Origin: Phycisphaerae bacterium | Lineage (GTDB): Bacteria; Planctomycetota; Phycisphaerae; Sedimentisphaerales; Anaerobacaceae | Length of the DNA stretch: 64,000 nucleotides | NCBI GenBank assembly: GCA_012744475.1 | Contig: JAAYBV010000006.1 | Span: 1 to 64,000, forward strand | Direction of reading: 5' to 3' | Shown here: positions 44,314-53,163 of the stretch, piece after piece | Layout of the letters: each line of letters opens with the position of its first letter | Numbering within the stretch: position 1 is the first letter of the stretch | Notes under the pieces: generated by a model | What the model was told of the DNA's origin: nothing | Seen by the model: the letters and a program-made list of their open reading frames with translations, nothing else | The model's database searches: none | Translations under genes and position numbers: made by a program

Positions 44314-47300
44314 ATGGCTGAATACCACGAAAAGCCCGGTTTGCGAGGGGTTGGGGCCCTGTTCCTGGGGCTGGCGCTTCAACTGTGCGCGCCGTGTGCG
44401 CTGTTGGCCGACAGCGTGATCGTCATCAACGAGATCATGTTCCATCCGCGTGCCGGGGAGCCGGAATGGATCGAGCTTTACAACCAGATGGGAACGCTGG
44501 TGGACCTGTCGGGCTGGTCTCTGGCGGGTGCGGTCGAGTACACCTTTCCGCCGGGAACGGTTCTTGCACCCGACTCCTACGTGGTCGTGGCGTCCTCGCT
44601 GGAGATGACAACCTCGCCGGTCCTGGGACCGTTTGACGGGAAGCTCTCCAACGCGGGCGAGGAGATTCGGCTGCTCAACAACAGCGGCCGCCTGATGAAT
44701 CGGGTGCGATACGGCGACGGGGGGGACTGGCCCGTAGCCGCAGACGGCTCCGGCTGCACCCTGGCCAAGATCGATCCCACGCGCGAAAGCGATACCGCGT
44801 CGAATTGGACCTGGAGCGACCGGCTTGGCGGCACGCCGAACGCGCCCAACTTCAGTCCGCCTGTGGCGGCCGAGCCGTTACCGTTCGCCACAGGTGGACT
44901 GCGCCTCAACGAGGTCTGTCCGGCCGGCCAGTCGGACTTCTTCGTGGAGATTGTCAACGTAGGAGCTGAGCCGGCCAGCATGGCAGACGCCTGGCTCGAA
45001 GTGCAGGGTTCCCGGGATTTCAGGTACGGATTCGAGGATGAAGCCCTCGACCCGGGCCAGTACGTCACGATCACGCCGAGCGATCTGGGATTCGTTCCGC
45101 AACCCGGCGACAGGCTATTTCTTGGCTGGCGCGACGATCAGGTTTGCGACGCCACGCGGGTCGGTGACACCGTGACAGGCCGGCATCCCGCCGGCACGGG
45201 ACCGTGGCTGTTTGCTGCGTTTGCCACACCCGGACAGCCCAACGAGGTCGAGCTGTGCACGGATGTCGTGATCAACGAGATCATGTATCACCCCATGGCT
45301 TTGCCTGCGGTGGACAACGCGCAGGGCCTGCTGCTGTTCGACGAGAACGCGGCTGTGAAGGTCCTCGTCCCGCAGGACGATCACCTCGGGCGACGATGGA
45401 CCGGCGGCTTCGAGCCGTTCGATGACGGCGCCTGGGTCCAGGGCATGGGAACGGGCGTCGGTTACGAGGCCAGTTCGGGATACGAACCCTACATCGACGT
45501 GGATGTCCGAGCCGAGATGTACGGCCGCCGCAACACGGTCTACATCCGCATCCCCTTCGAGATCGCCGATCCGGGCACCCTCGCAACGCTGACGCTCAAC
45601 ATGCGATACGACGATGGTTTCCTGGCCTTTCTCAACGGCACGCTCGTCGCCGGCGCCAATATGTCCGGGTCCGAGGCGTGGAACGACCGTGCCGTCGCCT
45701 CGAACGACGACATGGCGGCGGTCAGCTACCAGGGCTTCGACGTATCGGCTCACCTCGGTGCACTGAAGGCGGGCGTCAACATCCTGGCCATCGAGGGCCA
45801 TAACATCGAGGCGAGCAGCTCGGATCTGCTGTTTCAAGCTACGTTGGAGGCGACCGTGGCCGATTCCTCCGACGACGAAGAGCAGGACGGCGAATCGAAG
45901 ACGTGGGTCGAGCTCTACAACCGAGGGAGTACAACGGTCGATCTGTCCGGCTGGAGCTTCGACAAAGGGATCGCGTACACATTTCCCGAAGGAACGTCTC
46001 TGGCGGCCGGCCAGTACCTGGTGGTGGCGCGCGATCGAGCGCACTTGGCCGCGCGATTGCCGGATGTTCCTGTCGTGGGAGATTTTCAAGGGCGTCTGGC
46101 CAACGGGGGCGAGGAGTTGAGACTCCTGGACGCCCGAGGCAATCCCGTCGATCGGCTGCGCTACTATGACGGAGGGACTTGGCCCGAGGCCCCCGACGGC
46201 GGCGGCCGCAGCCTGGAGCTGCGCGATCCGTGGGCGGACAACGATTGCGGCGCCGCGTGGGCCGCCAGCGATGAATCGTCTCGGTCGAGCTGGCAGACAA
46301 TTTCGTATCGCGGTGTCGTGCAGGCCAGCGCGGTGGGCAATGACAGCCTCTATCACGAGTTCGTCATGGGACTGCTGGACGCCGGCGAGGTCCTGATCGA
46401 CGACATTCACGTGATCGAAGACCCGGACGGCGCCGCGCAGGAACGGCTTCAGAACGGCGACTTCTCTCGCGGGCTCGATCGCTGGAGGATCGTGGGCAAC
46501 CATCGCCACAGCGCCATCGAAACCGATCCGGGCGATGGAACGAATCCGGTCCTGCGTCTGGTGGCCACCGGGCCTACCGAGCACATGCACAACCATGCGG
46601 AGACGACATTCGCCAACGGCGCGCGAATCAACAACGGGCGCGAGGTGGAGATTCGATTCCGGGCCAAATGGATCAGCGGTTCACCGCTGCTGCACACGCG
46701 TCTGTTTTTCAATCGGCTGGCCCGGACCACGCTTCTGGCGGTGCCCTCGCTTTCAGGCACGCCGGGACGTGCGAATTCGTGCCGGCAGCCGAACATCGGT
46801 CCGACCATGACGGCGCTTCGCCACAGCCCGTCGGTTCCTCTGCCCGATCAGACGGTGGAAGTCGCTGTCAGAGCCACCGATCCGGACGGCGTCGAGAAGG
46901 TCACGTTGTGGTATCGGCCGGACAATGGCATATGGCAGGCCGTGGAGATGAGCGGGCAGGAGGATCGCTTCGCCGCCGTCATCCCGCCGCACGCGAGCCA
47001 CACCCTTGTGCAGTTCTACGTCGAAGCGCAGGACGGACGCGGGCTCGTCGCATTCTGCCCGGCCGCAGGCCCGGAGTCTTTTGCCCAGTATCGGGTCTTG
47101 CAGGTCGATCTGGCGGCAGGGCGGCCGTCCCAACCCCCACAGGCGAGCGGTCCATTTGCCCCCAGGACCACCGGCGTGTTCAACTATCGCATCGTCATGC
47201 GCGATGCGGAGCGCGACCTGTTGTACGAGCCCACCAACCGCATGAGCAACGAGCATCTTGGGGCCACGCTGATCGTCAACGAGCAGGATGTGTACTACGA

Positions 47301-48543
47301 AGTGGGCGTGCACCTGAAGGGCAGCGAGCACGGCCGGCCCAAGGAGCCTCGCATCGGCTTTCATCTGCGATTCAATCCCGAGAAGCTGTTTCGAGGCGTG
47401 CATCGCACCATCGGTTTCGACCGCTCCGACGGCCAGCAGGTCGGGCAGCGCGAGATGCTACAGCATGTCGCGATGAATCGTTTCGGCGGATTCTCCAAAT
47501 ACCATGATCTGGGCTACCTCATCGCCCCCCGACAGCAGCAGTGCAGCGGCGTCGAGGTGCAATTGGCGCGCTACGGCCCGGTCTATTGTGAAGAGGCGTA
47601 CGGCGAAGAAGGCGGCGCCGGCACCGTGTACGAGTATGAGTTGGTCTACACGCTGGCCGAAACGGTGGGCAACGATCCGGAGGGACTGAAGATCCCGCAG
47701 GAGGGCGGCGGCGTCTACGGACGCGGTGTCACGGACTACCTCGGCGCCGACAAGGAGAAATATCGCTGGCACTTTCTGATCAAGAACAATCGGGATCTGG
47801 ATGACTATGAGCCGGTGATCCGGCTGACGCAGGCCTTGGGCCTCAGCCAGACGGCGTTCGAATCGTCCATCTCTGAGACGATCGACGTCGAGCAATGGCT
47901 CCAGGCGTTCGCGGTCGGCTCGACGTTCGGTATCTCGGACAACTGGATCAGCAATTCCAGTCACAATGCGATGTTCTACTTTCGTCCCACCGATGGTCGG
48001 TTTACGTACTTTCCCCATGACCTGGACTACTACAACGCGAACCAGGCCCTCGAGAGCAACAGCGTGTTGAGCAAGCTGCTGCGAAAGCCCGCGTGGGCGC
48101 ATGCCTTCTACGGAAACGTCTACGACTTCCTCCAGGTCAGCTTCAACAAGGTGTACCTGTCTGCTTGGGCCGATCACTTCGCGCAATTGCTGCCGGAACA
48201 GGCGTGGTCGAGCTGGCTGGGCTACGTCGGCCAGCGGTACGAGCGGGTGATGAACCAGGTCCTGGCCAGAGCGGGAAATCCCATCCCCTTTGAGATCACC
48301 GCGCCGTCGGCGAAGGAGGTTGCGGCGCCTTCCGTGGCGATACGCGGTCGCGGGTGGATCCACGTACAGCGGATCGACGTGGTGGAGACGGGCCAGACGC
48401 TGGCTCTGGAGTGGCTGGATCTGACCGTGTGGGAGGCCCACCTGCCCGACGACTTGGCGCCCGGCACGTATACCCTGGGCGCCTACAACAGCTTGGGCTT
48501 GCTCCTGGCGACCGACACGATCACGCTGATGCCGCGGCAGTGA
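44314..48543 (+). CDS. Secreted lamin-tail domain + CotH kinase protein
   Basis: The ATG at 44314 (GGAGG upstream) gives 1409 residues with a signal peptide (VGALFLGLALQLCAPCALLA). At least two lamin-tail domains are clear: about 35-165 (VIVINEIMFHPRAGEPEWIELYNQMGTLVDLSGW...) and about 315-640, where an insertion splits VVINEIMYHPMA from KTWVELYNRGSTTVDLSGWSF. A beta domain follows, then a CotH-type kinase domain about 970-1330 (VYYEVGVHLKGSEHGRPKEPRIGF, SDNWISNSSHNAMFYF, FTYFPHDLDYYNA), whose YFPHDLDY matches the metal-binding aspartate motif. CotH kinases phosphorylate secreted proteins, including spore-coat proteins. The presumed target here is another exported protein. The C-terminus is a beta sandwich. 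Confidence 0.85.
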   Translation: MAEYHEKPGLRGVGALFLGLALQLCAPCALLADSVIVINEIMFHPRAGEPEWIELYNQMGTLVDLSGWSLAGAVEYTFPPGTVLAPDSYVVVASSLEMTTSPVLGPFDGKLSNAGEEIRLLNNSGRLMNRVRYGDGGDWPVAADGSGCTLAKIDPTRESDTASNWTWSDRLGGTPNAPNFSPPVAAEPLPFATGGLRLNEVCPAGQSDFFVEIVNVGAEPASMADAWLEVQGSRDFRYGFEDEALDPGQYVTITPSDLGFVPQPGDRLFLGWRDDQVCDATRVGDTVTGRHPAGTGPWLFAAFATPGQPNEVELCTDVVINEIMYHPMALPAVDNAQGLLLFDENAAVKVLVPQDDHLGRRWTGGFEPFDDGAWVQGMGTGVGYEASSGYEPYIDVDVRAEMYGRRNTVYIRIPFEIADPGTLATLTLNMRYDDGFLAFLNGTLVAGANMSGSEAWNDRAVASNDDMAAVSYQGFDVSAHLGALKAGVNILAIEGHNIEASSSDLLFQATLEATVADSSDDEEQDGESKTWVELYNRGSTTVDLSGWSFDKGIAYTFPEGTSLAAGQYLVVARDRAHLAARLPDVPVVGDFQGRLANGGEELRLLDARGNPVDRLRYYDGGTWPEAPDGGGRSLELRDPWADNDCGAAWAASDESSRSSWQTISYRGVVQASAVGNDSLYHEFVMGLLDAGEVLIDDIHVIEDPDGAAQERLQNGDFSRGLDRWRIVGNHRHSAIETDPGDGTNPVLRLVATGPTEHMHNHAETTFANGARINNGREVEIRFRAKWISGSPLLHTRLFFNRLARTTLLAVPSLSGTPGRANSCRQPNIGPTMTALRHSPSVPLPDQTVEVAVRATDPDGVEKVTLWYRPDNGIWQAVEMSGQEDRFAAVIPPHASHTLVQFYVEAQDGRGLVAFCPAAGPESFAQYRVLQVDLAAGRPSQPPQASGPFAPRTTGVFNYRIVMRDAERDLLYEPTNRMSNEHLGATLIVNEQDVYYEVGVHLKGSEHGRPKEPRIGFHLRFNPEKLFRGVHRTIGFDRSDGQQVGQREMLQHVAMNRFGGFSKYHDLGYLIAPRQQQCSGVEVQLARYGPVYCEEAYGEEGGAGTVYEYELVYTLAETVGNDPEGLKIPQEGGGVYGRGVTDYLGADKEKYRWHFLIKNNRDLDDYEPVIRLTQALGLSQTAFESSISETIDVEQWLQAFAVGSTFGISDNWISNSSHNAMFYFRPTDGRFTYFPHDLDYYNANQALESNSVLSKLLRKPAWAHAFYGNVYDFLQVSFNKVYLSAWADHFAQLLPEQAWSSWLGYVGQRYERVMNQVLARAGNPIPFEITAPSAKEVAAPSVAIRGRGWIHVQRIDVVETGQTLALEWLDLTVWEAHLPDDLAPGTYTLGAYNSLGLLLATDTITLMPRQ

Positions 48544-49060
48544 CGCGACGCTTCTGCCGGTGGTTCGCGACAGATCGGGACTTGACTTCTGGGACGAATC
48601 GGTCAGAATATGCATTAGGAGTGTTTCACGGTGGCCGGGGCCTCGGGCGTCCTCGAAACCTGGTCACGTGGGAGGAGGTTGTCTGCAAGTGTAGTATCTG
48701 GAGGCACTTGCGAGAGAAAGACGCGGCCCTCCCTTTCGCCACAGGCCGGTTGGAGTACGGCTGGAGGCGGTCTCATGGAAGCGACGATGGCGTGCCTCGA
48801 TTCCGAGGCAGTTTCGCCATACGATCCGCCGGTGGTGGTCCATAAGCCATTTTAGGAAAAGCCTTTATACGAGTATCGGGAGACCGGTCCGGCTCGCCAG
48901 CGCGCGTAAAAAAGTCTGCGAAGGCCGGAAAAACCGGAAAAACCGTTACGAAATCGGTCGATATCGGCACAAGTGCGTTAGTAGACGATCCGTCCAACAT
49001 CTGGGACCGGACCGAGATCGGTGGTTTGGGCATGGGTATAGATAGAGAGAGGAGTTCGAA
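48544..49060. other. 517-bp intergenic region
   Basis: No gene is supported. A TTGACT box (48582-48587) lacks a convincing -10. A GTG-initiated frame at 48631 (74 codons) has AGGAG upstream but low-complexity, unrecognisable sequence. Two direct copies of CCGGAAAAA occur near 48924-48940. GAGAGGAG at 49045-49053 is the ribosome-binding site of the next gene. Confidence 0.5.
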
Positions 49061-52000
49061 ATGAACGGTCTGAGTCAATCGCGTGTGAGAGGCCTGGTGG
49101 GCCTGGTGGCCCTGTGCCTCGTGGCTTCGGTGGCCTACGGCGCTCCGACCAGCCTGAGCAATGGCGTTCCGGTCACCGGCATTTCCGGGGCGACCGGCAG
49201 CGAGCAGTTCTACATGATCGTCGTCCCGAGCGGGCAGGACGAACTGGAAATCCAAATCTCCGGCGGGACCGGCGACTGCGATCTGTATGTGCGTAAGGAC
49301 ACCGAGCCGACCACCACGACGTATGATTACCGGCCCTACAAGGTCGGCAACAACGAGACGGTGCTCGTGGAGAGCCCCGCGGCCGGCACGTGGTACATCA
49401 TGCTGCGAGGCTACAACGCGTTCTCCGGATTGACCTTGCAGGCCAGCTACTCGGCCAGCCTCAGCGTGGTGATGTTGAGCAACGGCGTAGCCGTGACCGA
49501 TCTGAGCGATGCCCCCGGCGGTGAGAAGTACTTCCAGATCGACGTGCCGAGCGGACAGACCAAGCTCCAGATCAGCATCTCCGGCGGGACCGGCGACTGC
49601 GATCTTTACGTCAAACGCGGCGCGCTGCCCACCACCACCGATTACGACTATCGACCGTTCCTCTCCGGCAACAACGAATCCGTTACTGTCGACAACCCGA
49701 CCGCAGGGACGTGGTACATCATGCTCAGAGCCTATAGTGCCTACACCGGCATGACGTTGCTGGCCAGCTACACCGGCGGCGGCGCGGGCACGCTGCTGAG
49801 CAACGGCGTTCCCGTCACCGGCCTGGCTGGCGCGCAGGACAGCGCGCGGATCTTCGCCATCGAGGTTCCGTCCGGCGAAACCAGCCTGCAAATCAAGATC
49901 TCCGGCGGGACCGGCGACTGCGATCTCTACGTCAAGTTCGGTGCGGTCCCGACCAATTCCGACTATGACTACCGACCGTTCCTCTCCGGCAACGACGAAA
50001 CCGTTGCCGTCAACAATCCGACCGGCGGCACGTGGTACATCATGCTGCGAGGCAACAACGCCTACTCCGGCGTGACGCTGGTCGCCACCTACGGGAAAGA
50101 GACGGTTATCGAAGACAATGTGCCTGTCTCCGGCATCTCGGGGGCCAGCGGCAGCGAACAGGTCTACAAGATCGATGTCCCCTCGGGGCAGTCCGTGCTG
50201 GAGATCAGGATCTTCGGTGGCGCCGGCAACTGCGATCTCTACGTCCGTTGGGACGCCATCCCCACCACGTCGAGCTGGGACTACCGGCCCTACCTGTCGG
50301 GCAATGAAGAGACGGTCACCATCGAGAATCCCCAAGGTGGAACGTGGTACATCATGCTGCGCGGCCGCACGGCTTACAGTGGTGTGACTCTCAACGCCGA
50401 CTACTGGTTCACCGGAACGGTCACCCTTCTCGACAATGGCGTGCCTGTGACCAACATCTCCGGGATCGAAGGCAGCGAGAAGTTCTATCGCATCATCGTG
50501 CCCACCGGCCAGACGAAGTTCGAGATCAAGATGTCCGGCGGCACCGGCGACGCCGATCTGTACGTCAAGAGGGATGCCCCTCCGACGACGTCGGATTATG
50601 ACTATCGTCCATATCTGATCGGCAATAACGAGACCGTCACGATCGACAATCCGCAGGGCGGCAACTGGCTTATCATGATCCGCGGCTACCACGCCTACGC
50701 AGGCGTGAGCCTCGTGGCCACCTACGGCAGCGGCAGCTCGGGGGACACCGTCACGACGCTGACCAACGGCGTTCCCGTGACGGGTCTGTCCGGCGCCAGT
50801 AGCAGCGAAACGCACTACAAGATCGACGTGCCCGCCGGCCAGGCCAGCCTGGTGATTCAGATTTCCGGCGGCACCGGCGACGTGGATCTCTACGTCCGCA
50901 AGGACAGCAAGCCCACGACCGCGCAGTGGGACTACCGACCGTACCTGATCGGCAACAACGAGACGGTCACGATCAACAATCCGTCGGCCGGCACCTACTA
51001 CATCATGCTGCGAGGCTATCAGGCCTACACGGGCCTGACCCTGGTGGCGACATACGTGCCCTTGGCGGACCCGGTGGTTCCTCTGGCCAACGCCGTTCCG
51101 CTGTCGGGTCTGTCGGGCACGGGGGGCGGTGAGACGTTCTATCTGATCGTGGTTCCCGCCGGGCAGGATTTCCTGAACATTTCTATCTCCGGCGGCACCG
51201 GCGACTGCGACCTCTACGTCAAGAGGGGCTCGCAGCCCACCACCGCAAGCTATGACTACCGCCCGTACCTGGTCGGCAACGAGGAAAGCGTGCAGATCGC
51301 CAATCCTGCCGCCGCCACGTGGTACATTATGTTGAAGGCCCACCAGGTCTACTCGGGCGTGACGCTGTTGGCCTCCTATGGAGCGATCGGCACCGGCAAC
51401 AACTTCGCCGGCGATCCCCACTGCGCTGCGCTGTGGCGCTTCGAGAGTGGGCAGTTGGGCACCGATTCGGTCGGCACGAACATGCTCATCAACTATGGCG
51501 TGCAGGCCAACACCACCGACTACCAGGAAGGGGCCAGCGCTGGGGAGTTCCTGGCGAGCCAGGGCGACTGGATGAGCATTGACGACGACGATCTGTCGGC
51601 CGCGTTCCCGACGCGCAGCGACGATTCGGACGTCGAGATGTCGATCTGCTTCTGGATGAAGCCCAGGACCTTCGCCTATGAGAACACAGTGATCAGCAAG
51701 TACCTGATCTCGACCGATGATCGCTCCTGGAGAATCTACGTGGGCAACTTCGGCGTCTCGACGGGTGTGCTGTACATCGGTTTGGGGACGGGTGTCGGCG
51801 CGACGTTCAACACGTACACCTTCGATGCGCCGGATCAGCGTCTGTCCGTGAACCACTGGTATCACGTAGCGTTCACCTACCGCGATGCAGACCTCAGCTA
51901 CCATGTGAGGATATGGGATGCCACAGCGGGTGTTCTGGCGTATGACGTCGTGGGCACCGCCAAGGGGCGACTTGCCGTCAACAGCGGCCCGGTGGTCCTG

Positions 52001-52123
52001 GGCAACCTGCCGCTGGAAGAGAGGTACTTCGACGGCTGGCTGGATGAGGTGGTCCTGTTCAACGATATCCTGACGACGGCGGAAATCGACCTGATTCGTC
52101 AGGGAGCGTACGGAAAGCTCTAA
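49061..52123 (+). CDS. Secreted protein with seven PPC repeats and a C-terminal LamG domain
   Basis: The 1020-residue protein has a signal peptide (VGLVALCLVASVAYG) and seven tandem bacterial pre-peptidase C-terminal (PPC) domains of about 105-115 residues. Each starts like LSNGVPVTGISGA and contains ISGGTGDCDLYVR, YDYRPY, GNNETV and GTWYIMLRGY. Some copies have GTGDAD or GTGDVD instead of GTGDCD. A LamG-like domain (about 780-1015: CAALWRFESGQLG through WLDEVVLFNDIL) closes it. No peptidase domain is present, although PPC domains normally follow one, so the protein is a pure binding or surface protein. GAGAGGAG lies 7 bases before the ATG and a strong terminator follows the stop. Confidence 0.9.
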   Translation: MNGLSQSRVRGLVGLVALCLVASVAYGAPTSLSNGVPVTGISGATGSEQFYMIVVPSGQDELEIQISGGTGDCDLYVRKDTEPTTTTYDYRPYKVGNNETVLVESPAAGTWYIMLRGYNAFSGLTLQASYSASLSVVMLSNGVAVTDLSDAPGGEKYFQIDVPSGQTKLQISISGGTGDCDLYVKRGALPTTTDYDYRPFLSGNNESVTVDNPTAGTWYIMLRAYSAYTGMTLLASYTGGGAGTLLSNGVPVTGLAGAQDSARIFAIEVPSGETSLQIKISGGTGDCDLYVKFGAVPTNSDYDYRPFLSGNDETVAVNNPTGGTWYIMLRGNNAYSGVTLVATYGKETVIEDNVPVSGISGASGSEQVYKIDVPSGQSVLEIRIFGGAGNCDLYVRWDAIPTTSSWDYRPYLSGNEETVTIENPQGGTWYIMLRGRTAYSGVTLNADYWFTGTVTLLDNGVPVTNISGIEGSEKFYRIIVPTGQTKFEIKMSGGTGDADLYVKRDAPPTTSDYDYRPYLIGNNETVTIDNPQGGNWLIMIRGYHAYAGVSLVATYGSGSSGDTVTTLTNGVPVTGLSGASSSETHYKIDVPAGQASLVIQISGGTGDVDLYVRKDSKPTTAQWDYRPYLIGNNETVTINNPSAGTYYIMLRGYQAYTGLTLVATYVPLADPVVPLANAVPLSGLSGTGGGETFYLIVVPAGQDFLNISISGGTGDCDLYVKRGSQPTTASYDYRPYLVGNEESVQIANPAAATWYIMLKAHQVYSGVTLLASYGAIGTGNNFAGDPHCAALWRFESGQLGTDSVGTNMLINYGVQANTTDYQEGASAGEFLASQGDWMSIDDDDLSAAFPTRSDDSDVEMSICFWMKPRTFAYENTVISKYLISTDDRSWRIYVGNFGVSTGVLYIGLGTGVGATFNTYTFDAPDQRLSVNHWYHVAFTYRDADLSYHVRIWDATAGVLAYDVVGTAKGRLAVNSGPVVLGNLPLEERYFDGWLDEVVLFNDILTTAEIDLIRQGAYGKL

Positions 52124-52603
52124 AACGACCTGCGGCAAGGGTCTGACCCATGGCCGGAGGGTGTCGCTGGGGGGCGCCCTCCGGTTTTCTTTTTGCCTGC
52201 GCCGCAGACAAGCCGGTTCCTGGCCTTGCCACGGATCCGAGCGGGTCCAATCGCAATGCCGATTGTGCCGCAACGTGGTCCGCCCTGGCGCGATCATGGC
52301 CCGGACCAGAGGTGTCTTGGCATGCCCCCTGTTCGTTCCACGTCTCAAGCGTCCTACCTGAGGGCGAACCAAACCGCCCCATCGTACGTAGCTTCCTGCA
52401 TGTGGCAGCCCGATCCGGATGGACATCCTGCTGTGGATGTGTATGATCGGATGCTCGGGGGCGCTTTCGGGGTCGGGTAGGCGAATTGCCTATGACATAT
52501 CGAGGGTTTTCCTCATGCAGAAGTCCCCGGGAGTGCATTAACATACAAGCGGTTTTCAGGTATGCCGGCCGACAGGAGGGCGACCGGGTCAGGGGGTATG
52601 GAC
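52124..52603. other. 480-bp intergenic region
   Basis: The first 70 bases hold the terminator of the PPC gene. I find no gene, repeat or clear promoter in the remainder. Confidence 0.5.
52154..52194 (+). terminator. Rho-independent terminator of the PPC/LamG gene
   Basis: CCGGAGGG (52154-52161) pairs perfectly with CCCTCCGG (52177-52184) and is followed by TTTTCTTTTT. It lies 31 bases after the stop codon. Confidence 0.85.
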
Positions 52604-52801
52604 ATGAGCACGACGTATTTGAATCCTGCCAGCTTTCGCCGTACGTCCGTCCATCGCCTGCCGCTGTGTCCGAAGTGCGGGCGCACACTGCGCGAAGTGG
52701 ACCGCATCGCCAAGAGAGGGTCTGTGTGCCTGTGGTATGAATGCGACGGTCCGGAGTGCGAGGACCGTTGGTTCGAGAAAGTGCCGGCCAGAATGGGGTA
52801 G
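52604..52801 (+). CDS. Small zinc-ribbon-like protein
   Basis: The frame starting at ATG 52604 gives 65 residues (MSTTYLNPASFRRTSVHRLP), with AGGGGG about 8 bases upstream; in-frame ATGs at 52562 and 52598 are alternatives. The four cysteines lie in CPKCGRTL and CDGPEC, spaced as a zinc ribbon (CxxC...CxxxxC). No other domain is visible. Its role is unknown. It stands alone between terminated or oppositely oriented genes. Confidence 0.5.
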   Translation: MSTTYLNPASFRRTSVHRLPLCPKCGRTLREVDRIAKRGSVCLWYECDGPECEDRWFEKVPARMG

Positions 52802-53163
52802 GGGGCCGGACGGTAGAAGGCCGCATCCGGGATTGTGCGCGCGGATGAAACAGTCGTATGGCGCGGTCTTGCCGAGACAGACCGCTGTGCCACGGAGGAG
52901 GGACCTGTGTGTCGGTTTGTGTCGGCCGCTCGTGTCGGATGTCGCCGAGGCGACACGCACGCAGGTCGAAAACGCCACGGATGGCACTGAGGGGATAAGC
53001 ACGCTGGAAGGCAGGTGATTCCAGGCGGCGGCCCTCTCGCGATGAGGGAGCATCGTGAGAGGATAACGCCGTTTCCGTGGCAGTATCTGCCTGCCCCACG
53101 AGACACGGCACAGCCGTTCGCATTCCCTGTCTTGCGCTCCCGTCGTACTGTGAGGTCCGGCGG
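52802..53163. other. 362-bp gene-free region
   Basis: No gene is supported. It contains a perfect 7-bp hairpin (GCGGTCT 52863-52869 with AGACCGC 52878-52884) and a GTCGCC-GA-GGCGAC palindrome near 52940-52955, neither followed by a U-tract. Confidence 0.45.

Noticed and set aside
48631-48855. A 74-codon frame with GTG start and AGGAG upstream
   Set aside because: Composition is low-complexity, there is no domain, and support is limited to the ribosome-binding-like sequence.
48920-48942. CCGGAAAAA direct repeats, considered as a CRISPR or regulatory array
   Set aside because: Only two adjacent short copies with no spacers; too little to call any element.
48773-52426. A 1217-codon open frame on the minus strand opposite the PPC-repeat gene
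   Set aside because: It is antisense to a clearly coding gene with signal peptide and domains. It has no recognisable domain and arises from GC-rich codon bias and the repeated DNA.
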